A DNA stretch of 64,000 nucleotides from Pseudomonas sp. NFR16 (GCF_900108875.1 NZ_FNYJ01000002.1:469383-533382); one strand, 5' to 3'. Shown: positions 45,123 through 54,711, counted from the first letter of the stretch. Notes: generated by a model from the letters alone, not told the origin. Numbers and translations are program-made.

Positions 45123-45944
45123 ATGAGTAGCATGGCTGACGAGGTGCAGAGGAACCTGATCAAGGCGATCGACAAAGACGCCCTGTTCCTGCCGACGCTC
45201 CCTGAAGTGGCAATGAGAATTCGCCTGGCGGCGGAAGATTCGGAAATTTCCATCATTGCCCTGAGTAAGGTCATCGGCAGTGATACAGCGCTGTCCGCGC
45301 GCCTGATCAAAGTCGTCAACAGCCCGCTGCTGCGGCCGAACTTCGAAGTCAGCGACGTGCTGACAGCGGTTCGGCGGCTGGGCGTCAATTACAGTTGCAA
45401 CCTGGCGATCGGGCTGGTGGTGGAGCAGATGTTCCATGCCAAATCCGAGGTCGTTGAAACCAAGATGCGCGACATCTGGAAGCTCAGCCTGCAGGTGGCG
45501 GGCGTGAGCAACCTGCTGAGCCACCGCCGGGCGCATCTGAAAGCCGACAAAGCCACACTTGCCGGGCTGATCCACCTCATCGGCGTGCTGCCGATCCTCA
45601 CGTACGCAGAAGATAACTTCGAACTGCTCGCAGACCCGATCAGCCTGAATCATGTCATCGAGCGGATTCATCCGATCATCGGCGAGCGGCTGCTGCGTTC
45701 CTGGGACTTCCCCGAAGCCCTGGCGATCGTGCCGCGCCAGTTCCAGAATTTCAGCAGGGTGTCGCAACAGGCCGATTACGTGGACCTGGTGCAAGTGGCG
45801 ACGGTTCACGTTCATGAAGCCACCGGCAGGCCCTACCCGCACCTGGACGTCCAGGCGATTCCGGCGGTCGCTCAACTGGGCCTGAACATGGCGGAAGGCG
45901 CCTTGATCAACCAGATGAACGAAGCGATGACACTGCTGTACTGA
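45123..45944 (+). CDS. HDOD domain-containing protein
   Basis: 273 residues, nearly all one HDOD domain (LPTLPEVAMRIRLAAEDSEISI, then DTALSARLIKVVNSPLLR). HDOD proteins resemble metal-dependent HD phosphohydrolases but usually lack the catalytic residues; they act in signalling. I start at MSSMADEVQRNL because similarity begins there; a TTG-initiated 32-residue extension is open but unlike the family. Same strand as ygfZ, as in P. aeruginosa. Confidence 0.85.
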   Translation: MSSMADEVQRNLIKAIDKDALFLPTLPEVAMRIRLAAEDSEISIIALSKVIGSDTALSARLIKVVNSPLLRPNFEVSDVLTAVRRLGVNYSCNLAIGLVVEQMFHAKSEVVETKMRDIWKLSLQVAGVSNLLSHRRAHLKADKATLAGLIHLIGVLPILTYAEDNFELLADPISLNHVIERIHPIIGERLLRSWDFPEALAIVPRQFQNFSRVSQQADYVDLVQVATVHVHEATGRPYPHLDVQAIPAVAQLGLNMAEGALINQMNEAMTLLY

Positions 45945-45968
45945 GCCGGCCTCAAACGTCTTGCGCCG

Positions 45969-47384
45969 CTACCGTCCTTCCGTTTCCACCGCCGCAAATG
46001 TCACCCGGACTTTCAGGCCGCGCTGAGCACCGTCGTGCAGCGTGATGCGCGCCAGATGCGCCCGGCATATTTCACCCACGATCGCCAGACCCAGCCCGGA
46101 ACCAGTGCCTTGTTGATGGCGCCGGTAAAAGCGCTCGAACACGCGGTCGCGCTCGTGCAGCGGAATGCCGGAGCCGTCATCCTCGACTTCAAGAACGCAC
46201 GGCGCATGCACGCGCAGCACGACGTTTCCGCCCGGCGGCGTGTGCGCCAGGGCGTTGTCCACCAGATTGCTCAGCAGCTCGTTGAGCAACGTCGGTTCGC
46301 CGCGTACCCAGATCGGCGCATCGGCCTCCAGCGCCAGGGCGACACCGCGCGCGTGTGCCAGCGGCGCCATCGCCATGCCCAGTTCGCGCGCCAACTGGCT
46401 GAGATCGAGCAACTGAGCGCCGCCTTCCGCAACCGCCCGCGCACCGTTTTCGATGCGGGCAAGGGAGAGCAACTGGTTGGCCAGATGCGTCAACTTGTCA
46501 GTGCCGATGGCCGTGCTTTCCAGCGTGGCGCGCCAGGCATCCGGCTCTTGATCGCGCAGCCCCAGTTCGACGCGGGCCTTGAGCGCAGCCAGTGGCGTGC
46601 GCAGTTCATGGGCGGCATCGGCAATGAACTGCGCCTGACGCTCGAACTGCATGCGCAGGCGTTCGGTAAAGTGATTGAGCGAGCTGACCAAGGGCCGCAG
46701 TTCATGCTGCACCTCAACCATGGGCAGCGCGCGCAGGTCGTCCGGCTGACGCTCTTCAACCGCCGTGCGCAAGCGCTCCAGCGGACGCAGCGCGGCGCTC
46801 ACGGTGAACCACACCAGCAACAACGCGCCGCTGCCGAGCATACCAAGGCGCAGCAGCGTATCGGCCATCAGGCTGCGGGCCATGGCCACGCGCTGCTCTT
46901 CGGTTTCGGCCACGCGGATTTCGGCGATGCCGTTCATGTTCGGTTCGCTCACCGCTTTGAGCAGGCTCACGACGCGCACGTCCTGGCCCTGATAACGACC
47001 GCTGTAGAACTTCGCCAGCGCGGGATAGGCATCGGTTCGCGGCGTGCCGGGCGGCGGCGCAGGCAAATCTTCGTAGCCGGAAATCAGCTTCTGGTGGATG
47101 TCGTTGACCTGATAGTAGATGCGCCCGGCGCTGTCGTAAGCGAAGGTGTCGAGAGCCACGTAGGGGACGTCGGCGCTGAGAGTGCCGTCGTGCGCGGACA
47201 GACCGGCGGCGATGGTTCTGGCCGAAGCCAGCAAGGTGCGATCGTAAGCGGTGTCAGCCGCTTCGCGACCGTTCCAGTAGGCGCTCATGCCGCTGGCGAT
47301 CATCAGCACGACCAACAACAGGCCAAGGTTCCACAGCAAGCGCCAGCGCAGGCTGTTTTCCGCGGAGGGAAACGGATTAAGCAT
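45969..47384 (-). CDS. tctE: Sensor histidine kinase TctE
   Basis: 471 residues: transmembrane helix (about 13-33), a periplasmic sensor of ~150 residues (YDRTLLASARTIAAGL...), a second helix near 180-200, a HAMP-like linker, the H box DAAHELRTPLAAL and an ATPase domain with NLVDNALAHTP and GSGLGLAIV. It senses tricarboxylates and phosphorylates TctD. The start codon lies within the last codons of tctD (8-bp overlap), so the pair is coupled. Confidence 0.92.
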   Translation of the reverse strand: MLNPFPSAENSLRWRLLWNLGLLLVVLMIASGMSAYWNGREAADTAYDRTLLASARTIAAGLSAHDGTLSADVPYVALDTFAYDSAGRIYYQVNDIHQKLISGYEDLPAPPPGTPRTDAYPALAKFYSGRYQGQDVRVVSLLKAVSEPNMNGIAEIRVAETEEQRVAMARSLMADTLLRLGMLGSGALLLVWFTVSAALRPLERLRTAVEERQPDDLRALPMVEVQHELRPLVSSLNHFTERLRMQFERQAQFIADAAHELRTPLAALKARVELGLRDQEPDAWRATLESTAIGTDKLTHLANQLLSLARIENGARAVAEGGAQLLDLSQLARELGMAMAPLAHARGVALALEADAPIWVRGEPTLLNELLSNLVDNALAHTPPGGNVVLRVHAPCVLEVEDDGSGIPLHERDRVFERFYRRHQQGTGSGLGLAIVGEICRAHLARITLHDGAQRGLKVRVTFAAVETEGR

Positions 47385-48048
47385 CCCGGCTTTCCAGCAA
47401 GTAACCCAGCCCACGAAAGGTGACGATGGCGATGGGCTGACCATCGAGCTTCTTGCGCAGGCGATGCACATAGATTTCGATGGCATCGGCGCTCGCCTCT
47501 TCGTCGAGACCGAACACCTGCGCCGCCAGTTGCTCCTTGCTCATCACCCTTCCAGGTCGGGCGATCAGGGCTTCGAGCACCGATTGCTCCCGGGAGGTCA
47601 GGGTCAGCATCTCATCGCCAAGAGTGAACCGCCGCGTGTCCAGGTCATAGACCAGTACGCCGCAGCGCTGCTGACGCTCGCCCCCCAGCACGCTGCGCCT
47701 GAGCAGCGCCTTGACCCGCGCCTCCAGTTCCGTGAGTTCGAAGGGCTTGGCCAGGTAGTCATCCGCGCCGAGGTTCAAGCCGTGAACGCGATCCTTGACG
47801 TCACTGCGCGCCGTGAGCATCAGCACCGGGATGTTTTTGCCGCGAGCACGCAAGCGCGCCAGCACCTCGAAACCGTCCATGCGCGGCAAGCCGACATCGA
47901 GGATCGCGACCGCGTACTCCTCGCTGCCCAACGCCAGATCGGCTGCAACGCCATCATGCAGAACGTCCACGGTGAGTCCGCTGCCCTTGAGCGCCAGTGC
48001 GACGCTTTCAGCCAGTTGCAGATGGTCTTCGACGAGCAGGACACGCAT
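47377..48048 (-). CDS. tctD: Response regulator TctD
   Basis: 223 residues: receiver domain with phospho-acceptor D51 (AILDVGLPRMDG) and K101 (AKPFE), and an OmpR-type winged helix (LTLTSREQSVLEALIARPGRVMSKEQL, EIYVHRLRKKL). It controls the tricarboxylate transporter operon encoded divergently at 48517 onward. The first base of the gene is 468 bp from tctC. Confidence 0.93.
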   Translation of the reverse strand: MRVLLVEDHLQLAESVALALKGSGLTVDVLHDGVAADLALGSEEYAVAILDVGLPRMDGFEVLARLRARGKNIPVLMLTARSDVKDRVHGLNLGADDYLAKPFELTELEARVKALLRRSVLGGERQQRCGVLVYDLDTRRFTLGDEMLTLTSREQSVLEALIARPGRVMSKEQLAAQVFGLDEEASADAIEIYVHRLRKKLDGQPIAIVTFRGLGYLLESRDA

Positions 48049-48297
48049 CGACTTCTCCCGAATCAGGCGTTGGTTGGTGGCGGAGTTTACAGGCGCGCTG
48101 CCGTCTGTGAAGACCCGTCCCGCTCGAATCAGGCCACCTCCGCTCAGTGCGCCTGTGGCGAAAGCTTTATGAAAGGTAGTTGAAAGGTTGATGAAAGCTT
48201 CGCTGATTAGGATTCAGTCACGACTTGTTACGCCTGCGGCCAGCGCCGCCTGCGCAATGGCCCTGAGTCGTGACGAAAAACGCCTCGACGCGTTTTC

Positions 48298-48311
48298 AAC
48301 AATAAAAACAA
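48298..48311 (+). promoter_or_regulatory. Candidate Hfq/Crc CA motif
   Basis: AACAATAAAAACAA contains two AANAANAA matches (AACAATAA, AAAAACAA) directly before a GGAG ribosome-binding site, the arrangement seen in Crc-controlled genes of Pseudomonas. Confidence 0.5.
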
Positions 48312-48328
48312 TATCGGAGTCATCGGTG

Positions 48329-48469
48329 ATGCAATCACTGCAATCCTCGGCCACCGTGCCGCCCGAATCCCGTTCCGTTTTTTGTTCGCCACGCAGCCCT
48401 GTCGCGCGGTGCTTCGTCACGTCCCTGACACGGGTCTTTAACGCGCAGCCAGCGTGCGGACGCGCCTGA
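48329..48469 (+). CDS. Possible small ORF (46 aa) or porin-gene remnant
   Basis: MQSLQSSATV..., 46 codons, Ser/Arg/Cys-containing, with GGAG nine bases upstream and a CA motif before that. It shows no porin signature and no membrane segment. It ends 47 bp before tctC. It may be a decayed opdH start region or a leader peptide; translation is unproven. Confidence 0.25.
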   Translation: MQSLQSSATVPPESRSVFCSPRSPVARCFVTSLTRVFNAQPACGRA

Positions 48470-48516
48470 CCGATTACCTGACCTTCCAAAAACAACAACT
48501 CCTCTGGAGACAGACC

Positions 48517-49500
48517 ATGACCCTATCGATGCGTCGAATCAGCGTTGCTGCCAGCTGCATGCTGCTTGCCACCCAGTTGTGGGCGGCCAGTGAGCCCAAG
48601 CGTCCTGAATGCATTGCCCCGGCCTCGCCCGGCGGCGGCTTTGACCTGACCTGCAAACTGGCGCAAAGCGCGCTGGTGAACGAGAAAATCCTGACCAAAC
48701 CCATGCGCGTGACCTACATGCCCGGCGGCGTCGGCGCGGTGGCCTACAACGCGGTGGTCGCCCAGCGGCCGGCAGATGCCGGCACTTTGGTCGCGTGGTC
48801 CAGCGGCTCTTTGCTCAACCTGGCACAGGGCAAGTTCGGGCGCTTCGATGAAAACGCCGTGCGCTGGCTGGCGGCCGTTGGCACCAGCTATGGCGCCATC
48901 GCGGTGAAAGCCGACTCACCGTACAAGAACCTCGACGATCTGGTTAAAGCGCTGAAGGCCGACCCGAGCAAAGTGGTCATCGGTTCCGGCGGTACTGTGG
49001 GCAGTCAGGACTGGATGCAGACGGCGCTGATCGCCAAGGCCGCCGGCATCAACCCGCGTGACCTGCGTTATGTGGCCCTGGAAGGCGGCGGCGAAATCGC
49101 CACGGCATTGCTCGGCGGACATATTCAAGTGGGTTCCACCGACATCTCCGACTCCATGCCACACATTCTCAGCGGCGACATGCGCCTGCTGGCTGTGTTC
49201 TCCGAGCAACGCCTGGACGAACCGGAAATGAAGAACATCCCGACCGCCAAGGAACAGGGCTACGACATCGTCTGGCCGGTGGTGCGCGGGTTCTACCTCG
49301 GGCCGAAGGTCACCGACGAAGAATACAACTGGTGGAAAGACTCGTTCGACAAGCTGCTGGCCTCCGAGGATTTCGCCAAGCTGCGCGACCAGCGTGAACT
49401 GTTCCCGTTCGCCATGACCGGCGAGGAACTGGACAAATACGTCAAGAAGCAAGTCGCGCAATACAAGACGCTGGCCAAGGAATTCGGCCTGATTCAGTGA
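48517..49500 (+). CDS. tctC: Tripartite tricarboxylate transporter, periplasmic binding protein TctC
   Basis: 327 residues from the ATG following TGGAGA. Signal peptide to about residue 25 (LATQLWAASE). The family opening CIAPASPGGGFDLTCKLAQSAL and the MPGGVGAVAYN, SGGTVGSQDW and GHIQVGSTDI loops are those of the Bug/TctC binding fold. It captures citrate or other tricarboxylates for the TctAB membrane complex encoded next. Confidence 0.93.
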   Translation: MTLSMRRISVAASCMLLATQLWAASEPKRPECIAPASPGGGFDLTCKLAQSALVNEKILTKPMRVTYMPGGVGAVAYNAVVAQRPADAGTLVAWSSGSLLNLAQGKFGRFDENAVRWLAAVGTSYGAIAVKADSPYKNLDDLVKALKADPSKVVIGSGGTVGSQDWMQTALIAKAAGINPRDLRYVALEGGGEIATALLGGHIQVGSTDISDSMPHILSGDMRLLAVFSEQRLDEPEMKNIPTAKEQGYDIVWPVVRGFYLGPKVTDEEYNWWKDSFDKLLASEDFAKLRDQRELFPFAMTGEELDKYVKKQVAQYKTLAKEFGLIQ

Positions 49501-49564
49501 TTGAGTCCAATTGACTGACGACGGTCACGCCGCCTGCGCGGTGGTGTGACCCAGGAGCTTTCCC

Positions 49565-50023
49565 ATGGTCTTGCAACGCATTTTCGCCCTGGTGCTGCTA
49601 TTGGCCTGTATCGGCCTGGCACTCATGGCCTGGCCTTATCAGGCCCCGTTTTCCTATGAGCCCGTCGGCCCGCGTGCGTTTCCGCTGCTGATGCTGGGGC
49701 TGATGGGCATTTCGCTGCTCTACATGCTGATCCGCCCGACGCCGATCAAGCATTCCGAGGACGAACCGCCGCTGGACCGTCCGACCCTGATCAAGATCGG
49801 GATCTGCACCCTTTTACTGCTGATCTTCGCCGGGCTGTTCGAACCGTTGGGCTTTGTGCTCAGCAGCATGCTGATCGGCATCCCGATGGCGCGCCTGTAT
49901 GGCGGTCGCTGGCTGCCCAGCATCGTCATCATCACTTTCATGAGCATCGCGCTGTACGTGCTGTTCGACAAGGTGATGGATGTGCCACTGCCCTTGGGCC
50001 TGCTCGACGTTCTGGAGAACTGA
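49565..50023 (+). CDS. tctB: Tripartite tricarboxylate transporter, small membrane subunit TctB
   Basis: 152 residues with four hydrophobic helices (9-26, 43-60, 77-110, 117-137) and the family's PVGPRAFPLLMLGL opening. It associates with TctA in the inner membrane. CCAGGAG precedes the ATG. It lies 64 bp after tctC and one base before tctA's start. Confidence 0.9.
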   Translation: MVLQRIFALVLLLACIGLALMAWPYQAPFSYEPVGPRAFPLLMLGLMGISLLYMLIRPTPIKHSEDEPPLDRPTLIKIGICTLLLLIFAGLFEPLGFVLSSMLIGIPMARLYGGRWLPSIVIITFMSIALYVLFDKVMDVPLPLGLLDVLEN

Positions 50024-50024
50024 T

Positions 50025-51539
50025 ATGGACACTCTCGGCTATCTGGGCCAGGGCTTCGGCGTCGCGCTGACCCCATACAACCTGGTTACAGCACTTTCCG
50101 GCACCCTGATCGGCACCATCGTCGGCCTGTTGCCGGGGCTGGGACCGATCAACGGCGTCGCCCTGTTGATCCCCATCGCTTTCGCACTGGGCCTGCCACC
50201 GGAGTCGGCGCTGATTCTGTTGGCGGCGGTTTATCTGGGCTGTGAGTATGGCGGGCGCATCAGCTCGATCCTGCTGAACATTCCAGGCGAGGCATCTACC
50301 GTCATGACCGCGCTCGATGGCTACCCGATGGCGCGCCAAGGGCTGGCGGGTGTGGCGTTGTCCTTGTCGGCATGGAGTTCGTTCATCGGCGCGCTGATTG
50401 CCACGTGTGGCATGGTCATGTTCGCCCCGCTGCTGGCGAAATGGGCAATTGCCTTTGGGCCGGCTGAGTATTTCGTGCTGATGGTGTTCGCCATCGTCTG
50501 CCTGGGCGGCATGGCCGGCGATCGTCCGCTCAAGACTTTCGTCGCGGCGTTGATCGGGTTGTTTCTGTCGAGTATCGGCATCGATGCCAACAGCGGCGTG
50601 TACCGGTTCACCGGCGACAACATTCACCTGGCGGACGGCATTCAGTTCGTGGTGCTGGTGCTGGGCCTGTTCTCGATCAGTGAAATCCTGCTGTTGCTGG
50701 AGAAGACCCATCGCGGTCAGGAAGCCGTCAAGGCGACGGGCCGCATGATGTTCAACCTCAAGGAAGCCAGCTCGGTATTCGCCGTGAACATCCGCTGCGG
50801 TCTGATGGGCTTCATCATGGGCGTACTGCCAGGGGCCGGTGCCACGCTTGCCAGCGCCGTGACCTACATGACCGAGAAACGCATCGCGGGTGCGGGCGGC
50901 AAATTCGGGCAGGGCGACATGCGCGGTCTGGCAGCGCCCGAAACCGCCATCGGCGCAACCGCCTGCGGTGCGCTGGTGCCGATGCTGACGCTGGGCGTTC
51001 CAGGTTCAGGCACCACTGCGGTCATGATCGGCGCGCTGTCGCTGTACAACATCACCCCTGGGCCACTGCTGTTTCAACAGCAACCAGACATCGTCTGGGG
51101 CCTGATCGCCTCGCTGTTCGTCGCCAACATCATGCTGGTGATCCTGAACATTCCAATGATCCGCATCTTCACCCGCATCCTCGCCGTCCCTAACTGGGCG
51201 CTGGTGCCGGTGATCGCGATCATCACGGGTATCGGTGTCTATGCGGTGCACGCCACCACGTTCGACCTGTTCCTGATGGTGGGCATCGGCATCTTCGGTT
51301 ACATCCTGCGCAAGCTGGACTTCCCGCTGTCGCCAATTCTGCTGGGCTTCATTCTGGGTGGCCTGATGGAGCAGAACCTGCGTCGCGCGTTGTCGATTTC
51401 CAATGGCTCGATGGACATCCTGTGGTCCAGCCCGATCACCTTGGGCGTCTGGGTGGTCACCGCGTTCATGCTGGTGCTGCCGCTGATCCGTATCTGGCGT
51501 AAACGCGCCGTGCAGCGTCGCGCGCTGGCCGATGTCTGA
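50025..51539 (+). CDS. tctA: Tripartite tricarboxylate transporter, large membrane subunit TctA
   Basis: 504 residues, about twelve transmembrane helices. The two conserved motifs are clear: GTLIGTIVGLLPGLGPINGVALLIP near the N-terminus and GLMGFIMGVLPGAGATLAS in the middle. It is the transport channel of the TTT system. The start (MDTLGYLGQG) follows TGGAG; the open frame upstream belongs to tctB out of phase. Its 3' end overlaps the AbrB-family gene by eight bases. Confidence 0.95.
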   Translation: MDTLGYLGQGFGVALTPYNLVTALSGTLIGTIVGLLPGLGPINGVALLIPIAFALGLPPESALILLAAVYLGCEYGGRISSILLNIPGEASTVMTALDGYPMARQGLAGVALSLSAWSSFIGALIATCGMVMFAPLLAKWAIAFGPAEYFVLMVFAIVCLGGMAGDRPLKTFVAALIGLFLSSIGIDANSGVYRFTGDNIHLADGIQFVVLVLGLFSISEILLLLEKTHRGQEAVKATGRMMFNLKEASSVFAVNIRCGLMGFIMGVLPGAGATLASAVTYMTEKRIAGAGGKFGQGDMRGLAAPETAIGATACGALVPMLTLGVPGSGTTAVMIGALSLYNITPGPLLFQQQPDIVWGLIASLFVANIMLVILNIPMIRIFTRILAVPNWALVPVIAIITGIGVYAVHATTFDLFLMVGIGIFGYILRKLDFPLSPILLGFILGGLMEQNLRRALSISNGSMDILWSSPITLGVWVVTAFMLVLPLIRIWRKRAVQRRALADV

Positions 51540-52578
51540 CCGGCCATTCAAGACATGGTGGGGAACACCGCTGGTCGGCCTGCTGGGGGGATACCTCGCC
51601 AGTCAGGTCGGCTGGCCTTTGCCGTGGATGGTCGGCTCGTTGCTGGCGATCATTCTGGTTCGCTGCCTGACGCCATGGCAGCTGGCTGAAATTCCCGGCG
51701 GCCGCAAGTGCGGCCAATGGGTGGTCGGCATCGGGATCGGCCTGCATTTCACCCCGGTGGTCATCGAACAGGTGGTTTCGCACTTCGGCCTGATTTTCAT
51801 CGGCGCGCTGGTGACCAGCGTATCCAGCGTCGTTGGCGTGTGGCTCATGCTGCGCACCGGCGAAGACCGCGCGACTGCTTTCTTTTCCAGCATGCCCGGT
51901 GGTTCGGGCGAAATGGTCAACCTTGGCGCGCGCAATGGCGCGATCCTCAGCAACGTCGCCGCCGGCCAGAGCCTTCGGGTGCTGGCGGTGGTGCTGTGCG
52001 TTCCGGCGATCTTCAAATACCTGATGGGTAACGGCGGCCCGCCCTCCCACGCAAGCGTGGTGGATGGGTGGTGGCTGCTGATTCTGTTTCCACTGGGCGC
52101 ATTGGTGGCCTGGCTCTGGCAACGATTGAAGCAGCCCAATCCGTGGCTGTTCGGGCCGTTGCTGGTGAGCGCGGTGATCAGCGTCAGCTTCGACCTGCAC
52201 ATCGGCCTGCCCAATGGCGGCAGTCAGATAGGTCAATGGCTGATCGGCAGCGGTCTGGGGTGTCATTTCAATCGTGCGTTTTTCCGCCGTGCGCCCTCGT
52301 TCATCGGGCGCACGCTGATTGGCACGGCGCTGACGATGAGCATCGCCGCACTGTGCGCACTGGCGTTGAGCACCTTGACTCACCTGGACCTGCGCTCCCT
52401 CACTCTAGGCATGATGCCCGGCGGCATTGCGGAAATGAGCCTGACCGCCGAGGTGCTGCAACTGTCAGTGCCACTAGTGACGGCGATGCAGGTGATGAGG
52501 CTTTTGTTTGTGTTATTTCTGGCGGAGCCATTGTTTCGCTATTGGGATCGTAAAGCCTGCGCCGACCCAAAACCGTAG
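51532..52578 (+). CDS. AbrB-family integral membrane protein (AbrB duplication)
   Basis: 348 residues with two similar halves of about five helices each: the first repeat around GGYLASQVGWPLPWMVGSLLA and MPGGSGEMVNLG, the second around LTLGMMPGGIAEMSLTAEVL. This is the AbrB/putative ammonia-monooxygenase membrane family; the names are historical and the function is not known. It overlaps tctA by eight bases, so it is translated with the tricarboxylate transporter and may assist it or export a related compound. Confidence 0.82.
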   Translation: MSDRPFKTWWGTPLVGLLGGYLASQVGWPLPWMVGSLLAIILVRCLTPWQLAEIPGGRKCGQWVVGIGIGLHFTPVVIEQVVSHFGLIFIGALVTSVSSVVGVWLMLRTGEDRATAFFSSMPGGSGEMVNLGARNGAILSNVAAGQSLRVLAVVLCVPAIFKYLMGNGGPPSHASVVDGWWLLILFPLGALVAWLWQRLKQPNPWLFGPLLVSAVISVSFDLHIGLPNGGSQIGQWLIGSGLGCHFNRAFFRRAPSFIGRTLIGTALTMSIAALCALALSTLTHLDLRSLTLGMMPGGIAEMSLTAEVLQLSVPLVTAMQVMRLLFVLFLAEPLFRYWDRKACADPKP

Positions 52579-52641
52579 GCGTTCGACTGTTTTCGCAAGC
52601 TGGCAAAGCCGGTCAAACAAAACGTTTGCAGCGTCTGCAGA

Positions 52642-52657
52642 CCCGGCTTCAGCCGGG
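52642..52657. terminator. Short GC hairpin between the AbrB-family gene and ung
   Basis: CCCGGCTTCAGCCGGG forms a 6-bp stem with a 4-base loop, followed by GAAGAGG. The sequence resembles another repeat family (ggcttcagccgggaagagg). It could stop one or both convergent transcripts. Confidence 0.4.
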
Positions 52658-52729
52658 AAGAGGCCGGGGCATGCTGTGGATACCTGCGCCGCAGAATTCG
52701 ACCTTCATGCGACTGGCGAAACACTTGCG

Positions 52730-53425
52730 TCAGACGTTGGCCGGCAGCCGCCAGTCGATCGGCGAGATGCCGTTGTCGATCAGAAACTTGTTCGCCATGC
52801 CGAAATGCCCGCAACCGAGGAAGCCTTTGTAGGCCGACAGCGGTGAAGGATGCACGGACGTCAGGATCAGGTGCTTGGTGGCATCGATGAGCTTTTTCTT
52901 GCTCTGCGCATGAGCGCCCCACAGCAGGAACACCAGATGCGGCTGGTGGGCGCTGACGGTTTCGATGATCTTGTCGGTAAAGTGCTGCCACCCGCGGCCC
53001 GCATGGGAAGCGGCATTCGCCCGCTCGACGGTAAGGGTGGTGTTGAGCAGCAACACACCCTGCTCGGCCCAGGATTGCAGATAGCCATGATTGGGAATGT
53101 CGATGTTGAGGTCGCGCTTGAGCTCTTTGTAAATGTTGACCAGCGAGGGCGGCGCGGGCACGCCTGGCTGCACCGAGAAGCACAGCCCGTGCGCCTGATT
53201 GGGGCCGTGATAAGGATCCTGACCGAGGATGACCACCTTGACGTCGTCCAGCGGAGTGGAGTTCAAGGCATTGAAAATCAGCGGGCCTGGCGGGTAGATC
53301 TCCTTGCCCGCCGCATGTTCCTGACGCAGAAACTCACGCAGCTCGCCCATGTAAGGCTTTTCGAATTCCTCGCGCAGGGCCTGCTTCCAGCTGGCCTCCA
53401 GTTTGATGCGGTCGTCATTGGTCAT
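52730..53425 (-). CDS. ung: Uracil-DNA glycosylase
   Basis: 231 residues from [10 protein letters not shown]. The catalytic motif [14 protein letters not shown] carries D70, and [13 protein letters not shown] is the DNA-intercalating loop. It excises uracil from DNA. An upstream in-frame start would add 17 residues unlike the family. Convergent with the AbrB-family gene. Confidence 0.95.
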   Translation of the reverse strand: MTNDDRIKLEASWKQALREEFEKPYMGELREFLRQEHAAGKEIYPPGPLIFNALNSTPLDDVKVVILGQDPYHGPNQAHGLCFSVQPGVPAPPSLVNIYKELKRDLNIDIPNHGYLQSWAEQGVLLLNTTLTVERANAASHAGRGWQHFTDKIIETVSAHQPHLVFLLWGAHAQSKKKLIDATKHLILTSVHPSPLSAYKGFLGCGHFGMANKFLIDNGISPIDWRLPANV

Positions 53426-53598
53426 GATGCTAAATCCGGCAGGAACAAATGGGCGGACTTTAGGGGTTGTCGCCAATTATTTCCAGCGCAGCGCGCGTCG
53501 CGTTTCCTACACTGGTCTGCGTCACCTGATTTGCAACTTCCCGGCCTCGACGGGACTCACAGTCCTTTAGATGCCCGTACCACTGACAAGAGGTCACG

Positions 53599-54711
53599 AT
53601 GAATCTGCAATTCGAAGAGCTCACCGCCGCCGATGGCGCCCGTCTGGGCGTTGCCACGCTGGACGCGGAAAAATCCCTGAATGCCTTGTCCTTGCCAATG
53701 ATCCTCGCCCTGCAGGATCGGCTCGACGCGTGGGAAAGCGACTCCGGAATCGTCTGCGTGCTGTTGCGCGGCAACGGCGAGAAGGCCTTTTGCGCGGGAG
53801 GAGACGTCAGGGCGCTGATCGAGGCCGGACGCGGAAAAACCGGAACCGTCCCACCATTGGCGGCGCACTTCTTCGCGGCTGAATACCGACTGGACTACAA
53901 GCTGCACACATACTCAAAACCGCTTATCTGCTGGGGCCACGGTTATGTCCTTGGCGGAGGCATGGGCTTGCTGCAAGGGGCCAGCATCCGCGTCGTCACG
54001 CCGAGCAGCCGGCTGGCGATGCCGGAAGTCAGCATTGGCCTGTACCCCGATGTAGGCGCCAGCTGGTTCCTGTCGAGATTGCCTGGCAAGCTCGGGCTGT
54101 TTCTGGGCCTGACCGGCGCCCACATCAATGGTCGCGACGCGCTGGATCTGGACCTCGCCGATCGGTTTCTGCTGGACGGCCAGCAGGAGGAAATGATCGA
54201 CCGGCTGCTGCAGATCAACTGGCAGGAACAGACCGCCGTGCAACTCAACAGCCTGTTCAAGGCCTTGCAGCAGGAGGCCGTAGTGCAGTTGCCCCAGGCC
54301 CAATGGCTGCCGCGTCGAAAGGCCATCGACGAACTGCTGGATGTCGCCGATGCACCGGGGGCCTGGAACGCGTTGAAGCTTGAACTCGGCTCGCACGACG
54401 CGCTGATCGCCAAGGCTGCGAAGACGCTGATCGAAGGTTGCCCGATGACGGCACAACTGGTCTGGGAACAGATACAGCGCGCTCGACATATGTCGTTGGC
54501 CGAGGTGTTCCAACTCGAGTACGCCATGAGCCTTAATTGCTGCCGGCATCCTGAGTTCGCAGAAGGGGTACGTGCCCGGTTGATCGATAAGGATCAGACG
54601 CCGCGCTGGCACTGGCAGGACATCGCGACGATACCGCTGGCCGTGATCGATGCGCATTTCGAAAAGGCCTGGGAAGGACGTCATCCGCTGGCTGATCTGT
54701 CGGAATATTGA
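53599..54711 (+). CDS. Enoyl-CoA hydratase/isomerase family, probable 3-hydroxyisobutyryl-CoA hydrolase
   Basis: 370 residues of the crotonase fold with the extended C-terminus of HIBYL-CoA hydrolases. Motifs: AFCAGGDVRALIEAGR, GHGYVLGGGMGLLQGA (oxyanion hole), MPEVSIGLYPDVGASWFLSRL with the glutamate and aspartate expected for hydrolysis. The likely role is valine breakdown, but no other valine-pathway gene is nearby. AAGAGG precedes the ATG. Stands alone. Confidence 0.85.
   Translation: MNLQFEELTAADGARLGVATLDAEKSLNALSLPMILALQDRLDAWESDSGIVCVLLRGNGEKAFCAGGDVRALIEAGRGKTGTVPPLAAHFFAAEYRLDYKLHTYSKPLICWGHGYVLGGGMGLLQGASIRVVTPSSRLAMPEVSIGLYPDVGASWFLSRLPGKLGLFLGLTGAHINGRDALDLDLADRFLLDGQQEEMIDRLLQINWQEQTAVQLNSLFKALQQEAVVQLPQAQWLPRRKAIDELLDVADAPGAWNALKLELGSHDALIAKAAKTLIEGCPMTAQLVWEQIQRARHMSLAEVFQLEYAMSLNCCRHPEFAEGVRARLIDKDQTPRWHWQDIATIPLAVIDAHFEKAWEGRHPLADLSEY

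Larger units (their letters stand above)
48049..48516. other. tctD/tctC intergenic region, likely scar of opdH
   Basis: 468 bp. In P. aeruginosa the porin gene opdH stands here. What remains is a leader-like stretch: A-rich CA motif at 48298-48311, GGAG at 48316-48319 and a short open frame from 48329. TctD-responsive promoter elements must also lie here, but I cannot place them. Confidence 0.5.

Noticed and set aside
44091..45875. A 594-codon open frame antisense to ygfZ and the HDOD gene
   Set aside because: It spans two genes and their intergenic gap, with no domain. A coding-bias artefact.
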